From positions 164,842 to 228,841 of the forward strand of contig NZ_CP048288.1 in the NCBI RefSeq assembly GCF_010365285.1: a stretch of DNA of 64,000 bases. Direction: 5' to 3'. The notes beneath the pieces were generated by a model. That model had not been told where the DNA came from. It saw nothing but the letters and a program-made list of their open reading frames with translations, and searched no databases. The stretch is from Paenibacillus rhizovicinus. GTDB taxonomy: Bacteria > Bacillota > Bacilli > Paenibacillales > Paenibacillaceae. Each line of letters opens with the position of its first letter. Positions within the stretch are counted from its first letter, which is position 1. The translations under genes were made by a program, and so were the position numbers. Below are positions 15,014 to 23,800 of this stretch, piece by piece.

Positions 15014-15051
15014 GAGCGGCACCCTTCTCTATTGGGTCGCCGCTCTTTTTC
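15014..15051. terminator. Bidirectional rho-independent terminator
   Basis: The stem GAGCGGC-ACCC pairs with GGGT-C-GCCGCTC (one bulged C), followed by TTTTT on the plus strand. On the minus strand the tail is shorter. It separates the small plus-strand operon from the convergent RTP gene and can serve both. Confidence 0.85.
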
Positions 15052-15432
15052 TTATCCAAAATTATCCTTCAGTGCTTGCTGCAGTAATCCCTGGCAGCGA
15101 TCGATTTCCTCTTTCAGCTGCTTCTTATAGATTTCTGCCCGATCGGCGCCATCGTCGGTGAACTGATAGTACACCAGTTTTTTGAACCGGTCATGCGGCG
15201 GTACGATTTCTTGCCTATGTAAAATGCCGTCTTCTACAAGATCATACAAGGCCTCATACATGGCCGAGTGGGTGGGCTGGTATCCGAAAGGCTTGAACGT
15301 TTCGGTCAGCGTGTCCAGGATCTGTAGTCCATATGCTTTTTTCTTTTCCATCAATGTAATGAGATACAGTTTCAGGAAGGCCCGCTGCTTGAGCATGAAC
15401 CCTCTACTTTCTCTCTTCTGTTTTTCCGCCAT
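15052..15432 (-). CDS. rtp: Replication terminator protein (RTP) homologue
   Basis: Encodes 126 residues, against 122 in Bacillus subtilis RTP. From RESRGFMLKQRAFLKLYLIT through AYGLQILDTL, YEALYDLVEDGIL and the C-terminal YKKQLKEEIDRCQ/ALKDNF it follows RTP closely, including the dimerising C-terminal helix. RTP is a winged-helix dimer that binds Ter sites and blocks replication forks with polarity. ATG 15432 is 12 bases from AGGAGG; GTG 15444 lies too close to it. It has its own promoter. A PadR-type regulator is the alternative, but the match to RTP is much better. Its Ter-like targets in the phage or host are unknown. Confidence 0.88.
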   Translation of the reverse strand: MAEKQKRESRGFMLKQRAFLKLYLITLMEKKKAYGLQILDTLTETFKPFGYQPTHSAMYEALYDLVEDGILHRQEIVPPHDRFKKLVYYQFTDDGADRAEIYKKQLKEEIDRCQGLLQQALKDNFG

Positions 15433-15492
15433 GCAATCTATCACCCTCCTAAATCTTAATTATTCACTGTCTAAAATCTTCAACGTGAATCC

Positions 15493-15522
15493 AGTATAAA
15501 CCATCTCCACCACCCTTGTCCA
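15493..15522 (-). promoter_or_regulatory. Promoter of the RTP gene
   Basis: On the minus strand TGGACA (15517-15522) and TATACT (15493-15498) are 18 bases apart, five of six consensus matches each. The -10 lies about 60 bases upstream of the ATG. No obvious Bacillus-type Ter repeat was found here by eye, although host rtp is autoregulated through Ter sites. Confidence 0.6.
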
Positions 15523-15637
15523 TATAGGTCCTGAGACTTCTTTGATACTGAACTTAGAGACGTTACAGAACTGCAGGTAATAACGGGTGAACATTTATAC
15601 GTTGAAGACTTTAGACAATGTTCAAATTAGATTAAAC

Positions 15638-15667
15638 TTGCATTGCAAACATATGTTCTCGTATAAT
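15638..15667 (+). promoter_or_regulatory. Promoter with LexA/DinR-like box upstream of yolD-like gene
   Basis: TTGCAT (15638-15643) and TATAAT (15662-15667) are 18 bases apart. In the spacer lies CAAACATATGTTCT (15646-15659), which matches 12 of 14 positions of the Bacillus DinR/LexA box CGAACRNRYGTTYG. A repressor bound there would block RNA polymerase. Upstream, TGAACATT (15588-15595) and AATGTTCA (15617-15624) form another inverted pair. Confidence 0.7.
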
Positions 15668-15685
15668 GGCCGTGAGGTGATTGTT

Positions 15686-15997
15686 ATGAGCAAATTAGAT
15701 GGCAATGGTGTGTGGTCGTCCAAGTTCATTGTTCCGGAGTTCGGCGCTGCACTCGCTAAGCATCAGCTCGAAAGCCGCCGCCGGGCAAAGCCCCTTCTCG
15801 ATGACCAGGAATGGGAGATTATTACGCAGGCGATCGGAACATCGAGGTTTAATCGTGAACCGGTGAAGCTGATTCTGTTCGACCCATTTGAGGATGTATC
15901 CATTGAAGGCGTCGTTGAAAAGTTTGATCCGCAGCTGCAGCAGATCCGGATGAATAGTTCCTGGTTCAAGCTGGCTGATGTGATCGGTGTCGGATAA
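15686..15997 (+). CDS. yolD: YolD-like protein
   Basis: Encodes 103 residues. The C-terminal half, REPVKLILFDPFEDVS then IEGVVEKFDPQLQQIRM and WFKLADVIGV, follows the beta-rich YolD-like family. In Bacilli these often sit beside Y-family translesion polymerases under SOS control. Here no polymerase follows, only a convergent nucleotidase. ATG 15686 has GAGGTG upstream; the longer frame from 15587 would swallow the promoter. It could act with a host Y-family polymerase or with the phage replisome. Confidence 0.72.
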   Translation: MSKLDGNGVWSSKFIVPEFGAALAKHQLESRRRAKPLLDDQEWEIITQAIGTSRFNREPVKLILFDPFEDVSIEGVVEKFDPQLQQIRMNSSWFKLADVIGVG

Positions 15998-16000
15998 ATG

Positions 16001-16025
16001 AAAAACCGCCCCTATTCGGAGGCGG
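16001..16025 (-). terminator. Terminator after deoxyribonucleotidase gene
   Basis: On the minus strand CCGCC-TCC-gaata-GGGGCGG is followed by TTTTTC. The stem overlaps the last codons and stop of the nucleotidase gene, a compact arrangement. It ends the minus-strand operon that begins near the endolysin. Confidence 0.75.
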
Positions 16026-16590
16026 CCACAAAACCATATGCTTCTCGGCCGTCACGGTTGAGTTCGGCTTTGAAATATTGAAAGACGTCCAGCCAGTTGC
16101 GGCAGCGGATGTGCCTGTTCTTCAGGTACTGGTTATACGGCATGTCCATCAGGATTCCTTTTCCCCTGAATCCTTCAATGTTGTGCGGTCCGTCGTCGAT
16201 CAAGTAATCCATCCGGAAGAGATCCTTGGGATGGAGCGGGACGAAGTGGTAGCTGTCGATGAACGGTAGATGTTTCTCCACCCACGCCCACTTGTCGGCC
16301 ACGACGTTCGGATGCGCTGACGTAACGATGAACACTTCGTAGTGGTCGTTCAGCCACGCCATGATGGAAGCTGCGCTCGGTTTGATGCCCAGGTCTCTGA
16401 ACAATCCAGGCTCCCACAAGAACTTGTACATGTCCTTGCCGCATTCCGGCTTCACGTAGGTCGTGACGTCCCAGTTGGCCATGTCGGCCACTGTTAGACT
16501 GTCATTGTACTTCTCATTATATTTGGCGAGCCACACCTGTTCCAGGTTATTCAACGTGGTGTCCAGGTCTACTCCTACGATTTTCCGCAT
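16012..16590 (-). CDS. 5'(3')-deoxyribonucleotidase (HAD family)
   Basis: Encodes 192 residues. It dephosphorylates nucleotides and is expected to adjust deoxynucleotide pools in the cytoplasm. The HAD motif I is VDLDTTLNNL (nucleophile Asp and acid/base Asp), motif II is IVTSAHP, and motif IV is DYLIDDGPHNIEGF. This is the 5'-nucleotidase/deoxyribonucleotidase (NT5C) type. GGGAGGAG precedes ATG 16590. It sits next to thymidylate kinase, consistent with a role in nucleotide metabolism, perhaps favouring modified or selected dNTPs. Confidence 0.85.
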   Translation of the reverse strand: MRKIVGVDLDTTLNNLEQVWLAKYNEKYNDSLTVADMANWDVTTYVKPECGKDMYKFLWEPGLFRDLGIKPSAASIMAWLNDHYEVFIVTSAHPNVVADKWAWVEKHLPFIDSYHFVPLHPKDLFRMDYLIDDGPHNIEGFRGKGILMDMPYNQYLKNRHIRCRNWLDVFQYFKAELNRDGREAYGFVAASE

Positions 16591-16623
16591 AGCTGTCTCC
16601 TCCCCTGCTATGTATAGCCCCCA

Positions 16624-17295
16624 TTAAACTGGAGGCAATACCCGCTTTGCTTCCTTGTAAATGTCTTTGTGAATCTCTTCAGCCGGCAGCTGTCCCATCA
16701 CCATGGCTGAGGATCCACGAACAAGGGTGTTGATATGGTCGTAGTACATGCTGCGCACGTCGGTCAGCAGATTAAAATCGGATTCATACCGATCGTTTCC
16801 ACCGTGTTTCCCTTTGCGATTGATGCTTTCCTTCGGCGGCAGATCGATCAGGATCGTTAGATCCGGAGTCCGGACAAACCGCAGCAGGCTTTGAAGCCAG
16901 GAGTGAATCTCGCCGTATTTGAGATTCTGATCAGCTGCTTTGTTAGCCGGCAAACCATATGCGTACTGGCTGCCAACGTAGCGGTCCAGAATCAACACAT
17001 CGGTTCCTGCGGCGTCGAGCTCTTCGAACCATTTCTGCTGCGCCTGTTTGTCGGCCGCCATAATTAGCTCAATCGTTTTCTGATCCACGTCGTAAGGTTC
17101 CATGCCCTCGGGCATATTGCCGGATCTTGTGTAGAGCCAGCGTTGGATCAATTGTCCGGTCGGCGTATCGTACCGGTGGAACTCGCTTTGCTCGACTTTG
17201 TATCCTTCAGCTCTCAAGCGTTCGACCAGCAGCTCCGTTTGCGTGTGCTTGCCGGATTTATCGAGGCCCTCCAGGGCAATGATGGTCATCTTCAT
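16624..17295 (-). CDS. tmk: Thymidylate kinase
   Basis: Encodes 223 residues. It phosphorylates dTMP to dTDP. The P-loop is ALEGLDKSGKHTQTE (residues 8-21), the DRY motif is LDRYVGSQYAYGLP, and the LID region has LIDLPPKESINRKGKHGGN. The P-loop form LDKSGKHTQ is closer to eukaryotic or viral kinases than to the usual bacterial PEGAGKTT form, suggesting a separate phage lineage. The gene overlaps the upstream one by four bases and works with the nucleotidase and ribonucleotide reductase to feed DNA synthesis. Confidence 0.87.
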   Translation of the reverse strand: MKMTIIALEGLDKSGKHTQTELLVERLRAEGYKVEQSEFHRYDTPTGQLIQRWLYTRSGNMPEGMEPYDVDQKTIELIMAADKQAQQKWFEELDAAGTDVLILDRYVGSQYAYGLPANKAADQNLKYGEIHSWLQSLLRFVRTPDLTILIDLPPKESINRKGKHGGNDRYESDFNLLTDVRSMYYDHINTLVRGSSAMVMGQLPAEEIHKDIYKEAKRVLPPV

Positions 17296-17540
17296 TTGTC
17301 TTCATCCTCCTGTTTTCTACGTTCCTCGACTTGCTCCATTGCAAGCTCCAGCACGGTAAGCATGACGGCAATACTGGCATTGGTCGTCGTCATCCAGTTG
17401 GCATTGTTCTTGTTGACGATTTTGCTGATCTCCTCGAACATCTCCTCTGCCATACTCCGTGACTTCGCCTTGTCCTCGTCCGTCATTTGCGACTGCAGCA
17501 CGCTCAGAAACGCTTTCGATTGATTAAGAAGTCTTTCCAT
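17292..17540 (-). CDS. Hypothetical protein
   Basis: Encodes 82 residues, helical and charged (MERLLNQSKAFLSVLQSQMT, EEMFEEISKIVNKNNANWM), ending in an acidic EERRKQEDEDK tail. AAGGGGA precedes the ATG. It overlaps thymidylate kinase by four bases and the upstream membrane protein by 37. Unknown function. Confidence 0.72.
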   Translation of the reverse strand: MERLLNQSKAFLSVLQSQMTDEDKAKSRSMAEEMFEEISKIVNKNNANWMTTTNASIAVMLTVLELAMEQVEERRKQEDEDK

Positions 17541-17728
17541 TGATCCTTGTCCCCTTTGATTGATTCAATCTCATCTTCCATATCCGATAGATCCGAGAAC
17601 AAAAAGAAGATCACCAACATAAATGCGAATGTTGGCCACTTCAAAACCTCGGCCAGAACATAGAAGGCGCCCATGATCGCCAGGATCCGGAAACGCTTGG
17701 CTAGGTACATCCAGTTGAATTTCTTCAT
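17504..17728 (-). CDS. Small membrane protein
   Basis: Encodes 74 residues. Basic N-terminus, then two hydrophobic stretches, ILAIMGAFYVLAEVL and TFAFMLVIFFLF, followed by an acidic tail (SDMEDEIESIKGDKDQ). Topology suggests both ends in the cytoplasm. It lies two genes from the endolysin, so a holin, antiholin or spanin-like accessory role is possible but unproven. Confidence 0.7.
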   Translation of the reverse strand: MKKFNWMYLAKRFRILAIMGAFYVLAEVLKWPTFAFMLVIFFLFSDLSDMEDEIESIKGDKDQWKDFLINRKRF

Positions 17729-17734
17729 CCCCCG

Positions 17735-18052
17735 CTACACCTCGTTGTCTTTCTCGTCGTTGCCAAATCGGCATTTCAATTCGAATAGCCAGTCATGAAA
17801 TAGCCACTTGGCAGGTTGGCCCAAGGCCAGAGACAAATCGATCAAAGCCTCCAGCTCCTCTTTGGTGCGGTATGCTTTAATCTGGTGATACCAGAAGCCA
17901 TCCTTGTATCCGTCATCGAACTCAACGATGTACCGCATCTTGGCATTGTCGGCTTGCTTGATAATGCCAAGGCGGTTCTCGCATGGTGAAAGCGGGTCAA
18001 TAATGACCACGAGTTGCTCGACCTGGTATTTCTTGAACTTGTTTTGGTCCAT
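17735..18052 (-). CDS. Hypothetical protein
   Basis: Encodes 105 residues. The N-terminal half is beta-rich (YQVEQLVVIIDPLSPCENR, MRYIVEFDDGYKDGFWY) and resembles an SH3/Tudor-like barrel; the C-terminal half is helical. GAGGTG precedes ATG 18052. It sits between the endolysin and a membrane protein. No named family. Confidence 0.7.
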   Translation of the reverse strand: MDQNKFKKYQVEQLVVIIDPLSPCENRLGIIKQADNAKMRYIVEFDDGYKDGFWYHQIKAYRTKEELEALIDLSLALGQPAKWLFHDWLFELKCRFGNDEKDNEV

Positions 18053-18074
18053 GAAGATTCACCTCAATGAACCC

Positions 18075-18149
18075 CTACTTCCCTTTCCGGCCGGTCTTCT
18101 TTCCACCTGGTGGAACGATAATCATTGCATCGCCTGTGCTGATTGCCAT
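18075..18149 (-). CDS. 24-residue mini-ORF
   Basis: Reads MAISTGDAMIIVPPGGKKTG then RKGK. AAGGAG lies about 9 bases before the ATG and itself overlaps the last codons of the endolysin. The short, basic, Gly/Lys-rich end could be a leader or a toxin-like peptide. Such short frames arise by chance, so support is limited to the good ribosome site and the gene-free gap it fills. Confidence 0.3.
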   Translation of the reverse strand: MAISTGDAMIIVPPGGKKTGRKGK

Positions 18150-18155
18150 TGAGCC

Positions 18156-19286
18156 TTACTCCTTCGTCAGCTTTACCGTGTTTGTGGCTCCATCCCATTT
18201 GATGTTCAGGCCAAGAATTGCTGCAACCTCTCTCGTATGGGCGTACCCGACTTCCTGGTAGACGAAGGTCGTTTGAAGTGCAGTGCCATTCAAGCTGGAC
18301 AAGAGTGTTTCTTGATCCCAACCGACCGTTGCCCCTGCAGCATCGCCGGCATCACGGACGGCCACATACGAATTGCTATTGGCTTGCCGGATGAACCCCT
18401 TGACGGTCTTGCCCCCAATGACGACATTGCACTCGTGGACGATTTCATCGAAACCGACAGCGGAATCTTTGCCGCCCCATTTGACGTTCAATCCAAGAGC
18501 TGCAGCCACCTCGGTGGATTTGGCATAGCCTACGCCATTGATAACGAATGAGCTGTCCATCACCTTGCTGTTCAAGATTCCTTTGTTCAGTTTCGGATCC
18601 CAGTTTACGGAAGTCCGGCTGCGCTCAGCGATCGCACGAAGCGGTGTGTACGAATCAGTTCCTCGGGAGATACCTTTCTCTGCCAGCGCCGTTCCGTTGT
18701 ATTTCACATCGATGCGGTATTCACTCGGCGCAATTACCGGATGTAGACGGGCATTGACTTCTTTCTTGAACCGTTCGTATTCACTCGGTTTCTGCACCCA
18801 TGGCAGCGGACAGTCTTTCCAGCCGACAACGCCTTTGTGTGTCCAGATCTCGCTTTCCGGAAACGCATAAGTCGTGATCAAGTAAGCAGCCAGATCTGCA
18901 GCATTTTGGAAGGTTTCCTCGTGGATACTGCCGTCTTTTTCGATGCACATCTCGATCCCGATCGTACTGTTGTTCGGATAGCTTCCCAGATGATTCAGCG
19001 CTTCGGCCGTGTACGTTTTCGAGCCGCAGTGATAGGCCATCTCGTAGTCTGGAATGACACGATAGATAGACTTCCGATCGACGCTGTATTGAGCACTCGC
19101 ATAGGTGTCATCATCGCTGTCATTCTCGTGTTGGAACTGCAAGCCTGCGAAGTATTTGGCGATGTTCACGGCCGGGGCTCCTCTGGAAGCCGTATAGTGC
19201 ATGACCAGTCCTTTTCTCGCCTTCAGCTTGATGCCTGGTCTGGAGAACGGGTTAACGGGAATCATCATTTCTGTGATTGCTAACAT
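18156..19286 (-). CDS. Endolysin: N-acetylmuramoyl-L-alanine amidase with stalk-type wall repeats
   Basis: Encodes 376 residues. It cuts the amide bond between MurNAc and L-alanine to release phage. Residues about 1-180 are a PGRP/Amidase_2 domain with zinc ligands in VMHYTAS, MAYHCGS and the WTHKGVVGWKDCP signature. Residues about 190-376 hold two copper-amine-oxidase-N-like repeats (YTPLRAIAERSRTSVNWD and YVAVRDAGDAAGATVGWD, each ending near EVAAxLGLNxKW). These are stalk or wall-binding units frequent in Paenibacillus-like hosts. There is no signal peptide, so a holin is needed. ATG 19286 follows GAGGTG; the frame from 19322 would overrun the operator. Confidence 0.88.
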   Translation of the reverse strand: MLAITEMMIPVNPFSRPGIKLKARKGLVMHYTASRGAPAVNIAKYFAGLQFQHENDSDDDTYASAQYSVDRKSIYRVIPDYEMAYHCGSKTYTAEALNHLGSYPNNSTIGIEMCIEKDGSIHEETFQNAADLAAYLITTYAFPESEIWTHKGVVGWKDCPLPWVQKPSEYERFKKEVNARLHPVIAPSEYRIDVKYNGTALAEKGISRGTDSYTPLRAIAERSRTSVNWDPKLNKGILNSKVMDSSFVINGVGYAKSTEVAAALGLNVKWGGKDSAVGFDEIVHECNVVIGGKTVKGFIRQANSNSYVAVRDAGDAAGATVGWDQETLLSSLNGTALQTTFVYQEVGYAHTREVAAILGLNIKWDGATNTVKLTKE

Positions 19287-19311
19287 GTCTTCACCTCGTT
19301 GTTTTATTTTT

Positions 19312-19340
19312 GTGTAATGCATTACACTATGAAAAGTATA
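19312..19340 (-). promoter_or_regulatory. Endolysin promoter and palindromic operator
   Basis: GTGTAATGCATTACAC (19312-19327) is a perfect 16-bp palindrome. On the minus strand it lies just downstream of TGATATACT, an extended -10 (TATACT at 19335-19340). ATTTCTCTTGTTTTC upstream (19348-19362) also occurs, inverted, in the promoter at 25.6 kb. A protein on the palindrome would cover the transcription start. Confidence 0.7.
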
Positions 19341-19360
19341 TCACAGTATTTCTCTTGTTT

Positions 19361-19789
19361 TCATCCATTATTTGAGAGATGTCTCATGCTCTCGAATATG
19401 AATGATCCCTCGACGGTCATCGGATCGTCCGGCCCGTTTAATCGAACCTGATAGCTGACAAGGTATGCCTTCTGCAGAAGCTCATCGCCGAAGTGGATAT
19501 TTACGCAAGGAGTGCTGGTCATGTACATAAAGAACCGATTGCAGGCTTCGTTATTGGGGAATGCGATCGCAAGTTCTGCTTGTCCCGTATAGGATGCAGC
19601 CATATAGGATCCGTCCTGCAGCTCCGTGCCTCCGGCACCGAATGTCGTGGACAATAGTCGAGCGGAGATTGGGATCTCAAGGTCAAAAGCGACGCTCGTT
19701 ATTTTACCAGGCAAGTGGCCATAGGGCCGCTGCACCCGCCAGACGACTGGATCTCCATGAAGCCGGCAATATGCTTTAACGAGCTCCAT
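19361..19789 (-). CDS. Hypothetical protein with N-terminal MELVxxY motif
   Basis: Encodes 142 residues beginning MELVKAYCRLHGDPVVWR. The body is beta-rich (GKITSVAFDLEIPISARLL, MTVEGSFIFESM), suggesting a compact sandwich, and shows no similarity by eye to the other MELV proteins. It is the last gene of the operon that starts upstream of dnaE. The motif is discussed as a finding. Confidence 0.75.
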   Translation of the reverse strand: MELVKAYCRLHGDPVVWRVQRPYGHLPGKITSVAFDLEIPISARLLSTTFGAGGTELQDGSYMAASYTGQAELAIAFPNNEACNRFFMYMTSTPCVNIHFGDELLQKAYLVSYQVRLNGPDDPMTVEGSFIFESMRHLSNNG

Positions 19790-19791
19790 GG

Positions 19792-20142
19792 CTACTCCGG
19801 AAGCGGATCGACGAGGAAACTGTACTGCATATCATCGCCGTCCAAGAAAAAAGTCATCGAAAGGATTCTGAATGGTAGCTCCTTTTGAAGTCCATTATCC
19901 AAGAGGAGGACAGCCAATCGCTTGCTCCAATTCTCGGTCTTGCCGCTGTGCATTTGCTTGTGGACCCACTCCTCGACACGGACAATAGCTCTGAACCTGG
20001 TACCAGTGAAATTGTGATCCCGCTTGAAGCTAACGAGCTTACAAAATTCCTCGTTGATTTGCTGCACGTTATCGCTCTTGTCCGTGATCCAGAGTCGGCA
20101 GCGGACGAATGTGCTTTCCAGGTACTTCTCCGTCATCTCCAT
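19792..20142 (-). CDS. Hypothetical protein with related N-terminal motif
   Basis: Encodes 116 residues beginning MEMTEKYLESTFVRCRLW, a variant of the MELVxxYL start. Beta-rich middle (FTGTRFRAIVRVEEWVHKQM) and a C-terminus with LDGDDMQYSFLVDPLPE. It lies 2 bases from the downstream gene. Unknown function. Confidence 0.74.
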   Translation of the reverse strand: MEMTEKYLESTFVRCRLWITDKSDNVQQINEEFCKLVSFKRDHNFTGTRFRAIVRVEEWVHKQMHSGKTENWSKRLAVLLLDNGLQKELPFRILSMTFFLDGDDMQYSFLVDPLPE

Positions 20143-20148
20143 GGTGCG

Positions 20149-20433
20149 TCACCCCCGCTTCGAGCGGATCAGATTGTCGGCGAGCATCATCAGGTAGTTC
20201 TGTGCATGCGTGATATCTTCGATGACCATATCGATTGCCGAGTCCTCTGGTGCCACATTCAGGTAATTAAGGCCGTCCTTTACTTCCTCTACTTTCTTAT
20301 GGAAGCCTGCGAACAGGTACTCAGAGGTCTCCCCCTCCCATCCACCTTTCCAGACATGGATCTGCAGCTGCTCCTCCATTCTAGTGGTGTTGGCTGCAAG
20401 GGCTGGGCGAATGGTCATGTTCTCGTTTTGCAT
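20149..20433 (-). CDS. Hypothetical protein
   Basis: Encodes 94 residues beginning MQNENMTIRPALAANTTRME, without the MELV-type start of its neighbours. Mostly helical, with an acidic middle (DSAIDMVIEDITHAQNYLMM) and a basic end (IRSKRG). It could form a dimeric helical bundle. No family recognised. Confidence 0.72.
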   Translation of the reverse strand: MQNENMTIRPALAANTTRMEEQLQIHVWKGGWEGETSEYLFAGFHKKVEEVKDGLNYLNVAPEDSAIDMVIEDITHAQNYLMMLADNLIRSKRG

Positions 20434-20438
20434 GAATG

Positions 20439-20870
20439 TTACCTCCAGGGTCTCATCGAAAGGCCGGTTCTGCCATCTTGAGTGTTGTAGTTAAAGACAA
20501 TTTTTTTGAACGAAAATTTACGTAAGGAAAACGGAAGCGGCCCGTTGTCCATGTTTATTCTCAGCTGCAATGGCATAAGGCGTTTCAACACGCAGCTCTC
20601 AAATCGATATATGAAGCCGCCCTTTCTGAAGAAAAGCTCGAAAGGTGTCTTTTGATTCAGGCAGCGTCGCACAAACTCATCTTCATGCTCGACGTTGGTG
20701 AAACCGGCAGCAACAGAGGCTTCTCCCTTATTCCGATCGTCGCTATGTTCACGCACCCACATCTCGAGCTCCATGTCGAAGCCGGATATGGTTATCGTTG
20801 CACGGGTAAAGCCATGTTTATCAATGGCGTTCTTGGCCACAAGATCAATATAGTTGGCGATCATCTCCAT
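20439..20870 (-). CDS. Hypothetical protein with related N-terminal motif
   Basis: Encodes 143 residues from ATG 20870, which overlaps the dnaE stop (TAATG). It begins MEMIANYIDLVAKNAIDK, another member of the MELVxxYL-like set. The body alternates beta strands (TRATITISGFDMELEMWV, LMPLQLRINMDNGPLPF). The upstream GTG at 20891 lies inside dnaE and is not needed. Confidence 0.75.
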   Translation of the reverse strand: MEMIANYIDLVAKNAIDKHGFTRATITISGFDMELEMWVREHSDDRNKGEASVAAGFTNVEHEDEFVRRCLNQKTPFELFFRKGGFIYRFESCVLKRLMPLQLRINMDNGPLPFSLRKFSFKKIVFNYNTQDGRTGLSMRPWR

Positions 20871-23800
20871 TAGGCGATGTCCACCTCCCACTTCTCGTTG
20901 TCCCTGGTCATGATTGTCAGTGAGTCGCAGACCAAATCATCCTTCTGTTTCTTGCCGACCACTTGTACTTTGATGTTTTCCCGCAGCGCATCCCCATGCT
21001 TATTGATGATCTTTGAGAACACAACAACCTTGCGGACATCCTCCGCTGTGTTAATCCACATCTCAGCGTACTTGTTCCCTTTTTTGGAGGTCAGCACGTC
21101 GTATTTGAAGACAACGCCGGTCATATGGACATCCGTTTTACCTTCCGGAATTTGATCCCATCTGGACTTGATCGTAACTGATGTGCCAAGGAGCTCCCGC
21201 TCGTAATCGAGGATGTGCTTCTTGTTTGTCTGCGCCGAGATTTCTTCCCACTTCTTGTCGCCCTTTGACTGCAGGAACGTCCGCAGCAGCTGGTTGCGTC
21301 CCTTGTTAATGGAATCGAAAGCGCCAACCTTGATTAGGTTAACGACCTTGGTCTTGTTGACCTTCACGCCGTTTGTGAGGAACACGAGCGCTTCAACCGA
21401 TTCATATGGTCGCTTGCTAATGATCTCCTCCACCGTGTCCGAGCTGATGCCGGCAATACTGGCCAGACCATACCGGATGTAACCGATGCTGTCGTCACCG
21501 AAATCAATGTTCTCTTTACGCTCCGGTGTCCAGGAGGCATTTGAGCGGTTGATGTCCGGCGGCAGGATCTTGATCTTCATCTCTTCGCATTCCTTCATGT
21601 AGATGACGTTCTTAGGAATGTTCTCCTTCTTCTTGCCCTCAGAAATGGTCATTAGAGCGGCCATAAACTCAACAGGGTAGTAAGTCTTCAGCCACGCCGT
21701 TTGAATCGATAGCTTGGCGTAGCAGGCGCTGTGCGCTAGGTTAAAGCAGTAGTCGCCAAACTTTACCCAGTCAGCTTTGATTTTCAGCAGCGCTTCCTCA
21801 GAGAAGCCACGATTTACGGCGCCTTCCAGGTGCGGAACCTTCATGTATTCCGGATCGTACTTGATAATAATTTCGGATGGCACGTCGTCTTTATTGGCAT
21901 AACTGGCAACGATCTCTGCGACCTTAGCACGGTCTTGCTTGTACCATTCGCTACCGTAGATCATAAGATCGATCCATTTGCTCATGATGTCGTGCTTCTT
22001 CTTTGAAATCCCTTTACGCAGAATGTTTGACTGGCCACGGGTGAATCCTCCGAGTCGAATCGAGGCCTTCATGATCTGCTCCTGGTACGTCCAAATGCCG
22101 AACGTATCCTTCAGGATCTCTTCAAGTTCCGGCACTGGATAGACAATGCGTTCACGGCCAAATTTGCGATTGATGTAGGACGGAATCAAGTCCATAGGGC
22201 CTGGCCGGCCAAGCGCCACGATGACGGAGATGTCATCAAAGCTGGATGGCCTCATCTCCTTGATAATCCCTTGATACAGATCGCTTTCGCATTGGAAAAT
22301 GCCAGCTAGGTTCAGGGCCTGGTACACATCTTGATAGACCTTCGGATCATTGAGATCGATATCGTCAATGTCTACTACGCCCCAGATGCCGGCATATTCC
22401 ATGGTCAGCTTGATGACATCGAGCGCATCAATTTTCAGGATATCGAATTTGACCAGCAATTTTTCGATCCATTCCATATCGAACATTGTCGTTTCAAGTG
22501 CATCTTTATCAAGCCGCAATGGGACACGCTTCGTAATCTTATCTGGTGACAGAACGATGCCGCCGGCATGTGTTCCGACATGATCGATGTGCCCCTCGAG
22601 TTTTCTGGCAGCCTTCCACCAATCCGGGTACTGATCAGCATAAACCTTAACCATTGGCGTATTGACGTCATTGTAGGCCTGCTCGAGCATCGACCGCTTA
22701 TCGCTGTACGTGACCAGCGCACGTTCGGATATCGATTTGGCGAATCCATCTTGTGTATCCAAGTCAAAGCCGAGTGTCTTACCGACTTTCCGAATAGCGG
22801 AGCGAGCTGCCAGTGTGCCGATCGTACCGATTTGCGCCACACGATCGATACCATATTTTTCTTTAAGATACATCTGCACGGCACGGGCGCCGGCATAAGA
22901 GAAGTCAATGTCGATGTCCGGATATTCCGCCCGTTCTGGATCGAGGAAACGCTCGAACATCAGATTGTGCTTGATCGGATCCAGCGTGGTGATCTGAATG
23001 CAATAGCAGACGAGTGAACCGGCGGCGGAGCCACGTCCTGGTCCAACGAGGTATCCGTTGTTCTTCGCCCACTGGATGAAGTCGGCAACGATTAGGTGAT
23101 AATCGGCAAAGCCGAGTTTATTAATGACCCCAAGCTCATATTTGAGCTGCTGGGAGTATCGTTCAATTTGAGCTGAAACATCAGCGTACTTCATGGCCTT
23201 TTGGAACAAGCCGTTCCAGGCCATCTTCTCAAGAAGCTGCTCGCTTGTCTCATCCCCATTGATCGGATAACGTGGCAGCAGCGGCTTGTCAGGCAGTGAG
23301 ACATTGACGAGCTCAGCGATCTTGTATGTATTGGCGATCGCTTCTTCATCATTCCAATTCTCACGGATCTCTTCTTCGGACTTCATCCAGAACTCATGCG
23401 CATACCGCATCCGGTCTTCATCGTGGATGCATTTACCGGTCGAGGAAGCCACAAGAATATCATGAATATCATAATCGTCTTTTTGTGCGTAATGCACATC
23501 AGTCGTGAGGATCTTCGGCGTATTGGTTTCAATAGCGAGTTGATCCAGCAGGGCGTTCAGCCGCACCTGGTCAGGGATCATTGTTGCTTGTTTTTCGAGG
23601 TAGAACGAGTGAAACGTTTCTTTGCATTCCTGAATGAACGCTTTAGCTTCATCCATCCTTCCTGCGAGAGCAAGACGGCTAAGCCAACTACCCAAACAAG
23701 CAGAAGTAGCAATAATATTGGCCCCAAGATTATGGCTGCGAATGAAAGAAAGATCAGTGCGAGGGTCAGAATAAAAGCCATTGATATGAGCATCGGAAAC

